Shown here piece by piece: positions 5,829-7,306 of a stretch of 7,306 nucleotides of DNA. The DNA is from Allobutyricicoccus pentlandensis (GTDB lineage Bacteria; Bacillota; Clostridia; Oscillospirales; QAMX01). The stretch lies in the NCBI GenBank assembly GCA_904398645.1, contig CAJFPH010000103.1:1-7306 (forward strand), in the 5' to 3' direction. Numbering within the stretch: the stretch's first letter is position 1; the number at the start of each line of letters is the position of its first letter. The position numbers were made by a program, and so were the translations under genes. The notes beneath the pieces were generated by a model that worked only from the letters and a program-made list of their open reading frames with translations, did not search any database and was not told the origin of the DNA.

Positions 5829-6587
5829 ATGAAAATTACCTTTTATGGGCAGTGCACTTTTTTGATTGAGGCAGGTGGCGTACGTATCGTGACGGACCCA
5901 TATTTGACGGACTCTATTGACCGTGGCCAGCCAGAGGGATCACCGTGGCACCGTGCGTTTCCGGCCCCTGTGACGTTGGATGAGCTGAAGCCGGATGTCA
6001 TTCTGATTTCCCACGCGCATGGCGACCATTTTGACCGTGAGACGTTAAAGCCATATTATGCGGCAGACGGAGCAGCGGCGCTCTATGTGCCGGAGCCTGT
6101 CGTACCGTTTGCGGCAAAACTTGGCCTCCAGGCCCGCCCGGCAAATGCTGACCGTGCGATTCAAGTTGGCGACGTAACCATTACGCCGGTGGCGTGTGCA
6201 CACCAGAAGCTGCATCAGGACGACGACGGGCACTTTTTTGAGCTCTCCTATATGATTGAGCACGAAGGGAAGAAAGTGTTCTTTGGCGGAGATATGTCGC
6301 TCTATGATGGTCTCACAGAAAAATTGGCTGCGATGGCGCCGGATGTCATGCTGATCCCGGTCAATGGTGCGGACTATTACCGTACGGCCTCGCACTGTAT
6401 TGGCAACACGAACTGTATTGAAGCTGCAAAGCTGGCAAAGGCGGTTGGCGTAAAGTACTATATTCCAACGCACCATGACGTATATTATCCCTATAACGGC
6501 TGCCGTGAGTCCTGGATTCTCGATGCCGCAGCCGACGCCGGAGTGGATGTACATATTTTGAAGGTCTGCGAAAGCGAGGAACTGTAA
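5829..6587 (+). CDS. Metallo-beta-lactamase-fold hydrolase, UlaG-like
   Basis: A metal-dependent hydrolase of the broad group that includes UlaG, the L-ascorbate-6-phosphate lactonase; the substrate here is unknown. In the 252-residue protein the metal-binding HxHxDH motif is HAHGDH (62-67), with further ligands His125 (ACAH), Asp155 (GGDM) and His215 or His216 (PTHHD). The N-terminal MKITFYGQCTFLIE and the DPYL turn (23-26) are typical of the small PRK00685-like hydrolases of this group. It is about 100 residues shorter than Escherichia coli UlaG, and no ulaABC transport or sugar-phosphate genes are near, so true UlaG activity is unlikely. It is not glyoxalase II: the C-terminal helical domain of that family is absent. 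No signal peptide, so cytoplasmic. First gene of an operon with the VOC protein. Confidence 0.88.
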   Translation: MKITFYGQCTFLIEAGGVRIVTDPYLTDSIDRGQPEGSPWHRAFPAPVTLDELKPDVILISHAHGDHFDRETLKPYYAADGAAALYVPEPVVPFAAKLGLQARPANADRAIQVGDVTITPVACAHQKLHQDDDGHFFELSYMIEHEGKKVFFGGDMSLYDGLTEKLAAMAPDVMLIPVNGADYYRTASHCIGNTNCIEAAKLAKAVGVKYYIPTHHDVYYPYNGCRESWILDAAADAGVDVHILKVCESEEL

Positions 6588-6610
6588 TTCTGGCAGAATA
6601 AATATAAAAT

Positions 6611-6617
6611 GAGGAGG
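6611..6617 (+). promoter_or_regulatory. Ribosome binding site that sets the VOC protein start
   Basis: GAGGAGG, 9 nt upstream of the ATG at 6627. The earlier in-frame ATG at 6609 overlaps this site and would read it as codons, so the shorter protein is chosen. Confidence 0.85.
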
Positions 6618-6626
6618 ATATTACGT

Positions 6627-7019
6627 ATGAAACTGGATTATGCACATCTTGCCCTGTCTGTGCGCGATATGGAGAAGTCGATCGCATTTTACACGAAGGT
6701 TTTTGGCTTTACAAAGGCGTTCTCACTCAAGGATGAAGATGGTAACCCATGGATTGAGTATGTAAAAGTCGCGCCTGGTAAGTTTATTGAACTGTTCTAT
6801 GGCAACGATAAGGAAAACGCCGGATCTTTTAACCATATTTGTTTTACTGTCGACGACGTACAGGAAATGACCCGCCGGATTGAAGCTGCCGGCGAAAAGG
6901 TCACGATCGGTCCGAAGATTGGCGTAGATGGGAACTGGCAGGTCTGGACGGTGGATCCGGACGGTAATAAAATTGAAATCATGCAATATGCAGAGAATGC
7001 GCCGCAGTTGCAATATTAG
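6627..7019 (+). CDS. VOC-family (glyoxalase fold) metalloprotein, glyoxalase I-like
   Basis: Two-module vicinal-oxygen-chelate protein of 130 residues. The first module (about 1-58) starts HLALSVRDMEKSIAFYTKVFGF, and the second (about 66-122) runs from FNHICFTVDDV to VDPDGNKIEIMQ. The four metal ligands of glyoxalase I are all present in order: His7, Glu55, His70 and Glu117. That favours a catalytic enzyme over a binding protein of the bleomycin-resistance type, which often lacks ligands. Candidate reactions are glyoxalase I (methylglyoxal-thiol adduct to D-lactoyl-thiol), dioxygenase, epimerase or fosfomycin-type thiol transfer; the sequence alone does not choose. It follows the UlaG-like hydrolase by 39 nt on the same strand, and a terminator follows 9 nt past its stop, so it ends the operon. 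Confidence 0.88.
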   Translation: MKLDYAHLALSVRDMEKSIAFYTKVFGFTKAFSLKDEDGNPWIEYVKVAPGKFIELFYGNDKENAGSFNHICFTVDDVQEMTRRIEAAGEKVTIGPKIGVDGNWQVWTVDPDGNKIEIMQYAENAPQLQY

Positions 7020-7028
7020 GTCATGGCG

Positions 7029-7076
7029 CTGCGTCCACACGCAACTCGATGTTCGGGTGCGTGTGGACGCAGTTTT
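7029..7076 (+). terminator. Long-stem terminator of the hydrolase-VOC operon, with self-complementary arms
   Basis: A perfect 15-bp stem (7029-7043 with 7058-7072) and a 14-nt loop are followed by TTTT. Each arm also contains TGCGT-N4-ACGCA (7030-7043 and 7058-7071), so each can fold alone. The T-run is short, and on the minus strand only AAAA precedes and no T-run follows. It therefore mainly serves the plus strand, between two convergent genes. Confidence 0.75.
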
Positions 7077-7141
7077 ACTATATGGAAATTTCATTGGAAG
7101 CGCGATTGACGTCGCGACATTGTGACGGTCTTTGGACAGTT

Positions 7142-7306
7142 TCAAAATCGTTCGTCCAAGGGTTCGTTGTCCATCAAAGCGGCGGAATCAATAGCAAAGA
7201 TATGTGCGACTGTATCACGGAGTTTTTGCGCGTCGGAGAGGAAGACTTTTGCGTCGCCGAATGTCCCGACTGTCGTGGCGCCGTCGCGAATTGCCACAGG
7301 CTCAAC
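7142..7306 (-). CDS. C-terminal fragment of an unidentified protein (54 codons in window)
   Basis: Reading leftwards from the right edge, one frame stays open for 54 codons to TGA at 7144-7142. It reads VEPVAIRDGATTVGTFGDAKVF, then a likely helix (LSDAQKLRDTVAHIFAID), ending in NEPLDERF. The other two minus frames are not favoured, and composition resembles the neighbouring genes. I do not recognise the family. It is convergent with the VOC gene, with about 120 bp between stops holding the terminator at 7029-7076. Only the 3' end is visible, so no function is offered. Confidence 0.6.
   Translation of the reverse strand, partial: VEPVAIRDGATTVGTFGDAKVFLSDAQKLRDTVAHIFAIDSAALMDNEPLDERF

Noticed and set aside
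5829..6587. Glyoxalase II (GloB) identity for the metallo-beta-lactamase-fold protein
   Set aside because: Its motifs and length fit the UlaG-like hydrolase group and it lacks the helical C-terminal domain of glyoxalase II.
1..7306. A dedicated antibiotic-resistance or defence island
   Set aside because: HelD, acetyltransferases, VOC and methyltransferase each have resistance relatives, but the genes are in four separate units on both strands, with no mobile element and uniform composition; ordinary chromosome explains them as well.

Overview
The window looks like a stretch of chromosome from a Gram-positive bacterium of the Firmicutes (Bacillota), with moderate GC. The basis is strong GGAGG-type ribosome binding sites, sigma-A-like promoters with 17-18 bp spacers, compact intrinsic terminators, and a HelD protein closely resembling the Bacillus type. 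The class (Clostridia, Negativicutes or other) cannot be fixed from the sequence. I see no insertion sequence, phage gene, tRNA, rRNA or CRISPR array. Seven genes are assigned to recognisable families, with two partial genes at the window edges.

Left part, minus strand (1-4166): a nearly complete helD gene (RNA polymerase-recycling ATPase) runs off the left edge. It is the largest gene here, 700 codons without a stop. Behind it lie an ldhA-like D-lactate dehydrogenase and a class I SAM-dependent methyltransferase. These are transcribed leftwards as methyltransferase then ldhA. Between helD and ldhA is a short intergenic region with two back-to-back promoters. One drives helD leftwards. The other, a very good extended -10 promoter, points right and meets a perfect intrinsic terminator after about 97 nt, which is the layout of a stand-alone small RNA.

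Middle (4167-5828): a 334-bp gap between the methyltransferase and a GNAT gene is not empty. On the minus strand it holds a promoter, a ribosome binding site, a 29-codon ORF with a hydrophobic centre, and a strong terminator. This is either an undescribed small-protein gene or a structured leader or small RNA. A second candidate promoter, whose -35 box lies in the terminator's T-run, could drive the methyltransferase. Upstream are two translationally coupled acetyltransferases: a phosphinothricin/methionine-sulfoximine type and a RimJ/RimL type. Their promoter carries a perfect 14-bp palindrome at the predicted start site, a likely operator.

Right part, plus strand (5829-7076): a divergent two-gene operon encodes a UlaG-like metallo-beta-lactamase-fold hydrolase and a VOC (glyoxalase-fold) protein with an intact four-ligand metal site. 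It ends in an unusual terminator with a 15-bp perfect stem whose arms are each self-complementary. A minus-strand gene of unknown identity enters from the right edge and contributes only its last 54 codons.

Taken together, the genes are small-molecule detoxification and housekeeping functions (acetylation, glyoxalase-fold chemistry, D-lactate metabolism) beside an RNA polymerase rescue factor. No single pathway is proven. The parts that do not fit ordinary annotation are the two small transcription units in the intergenic regions.
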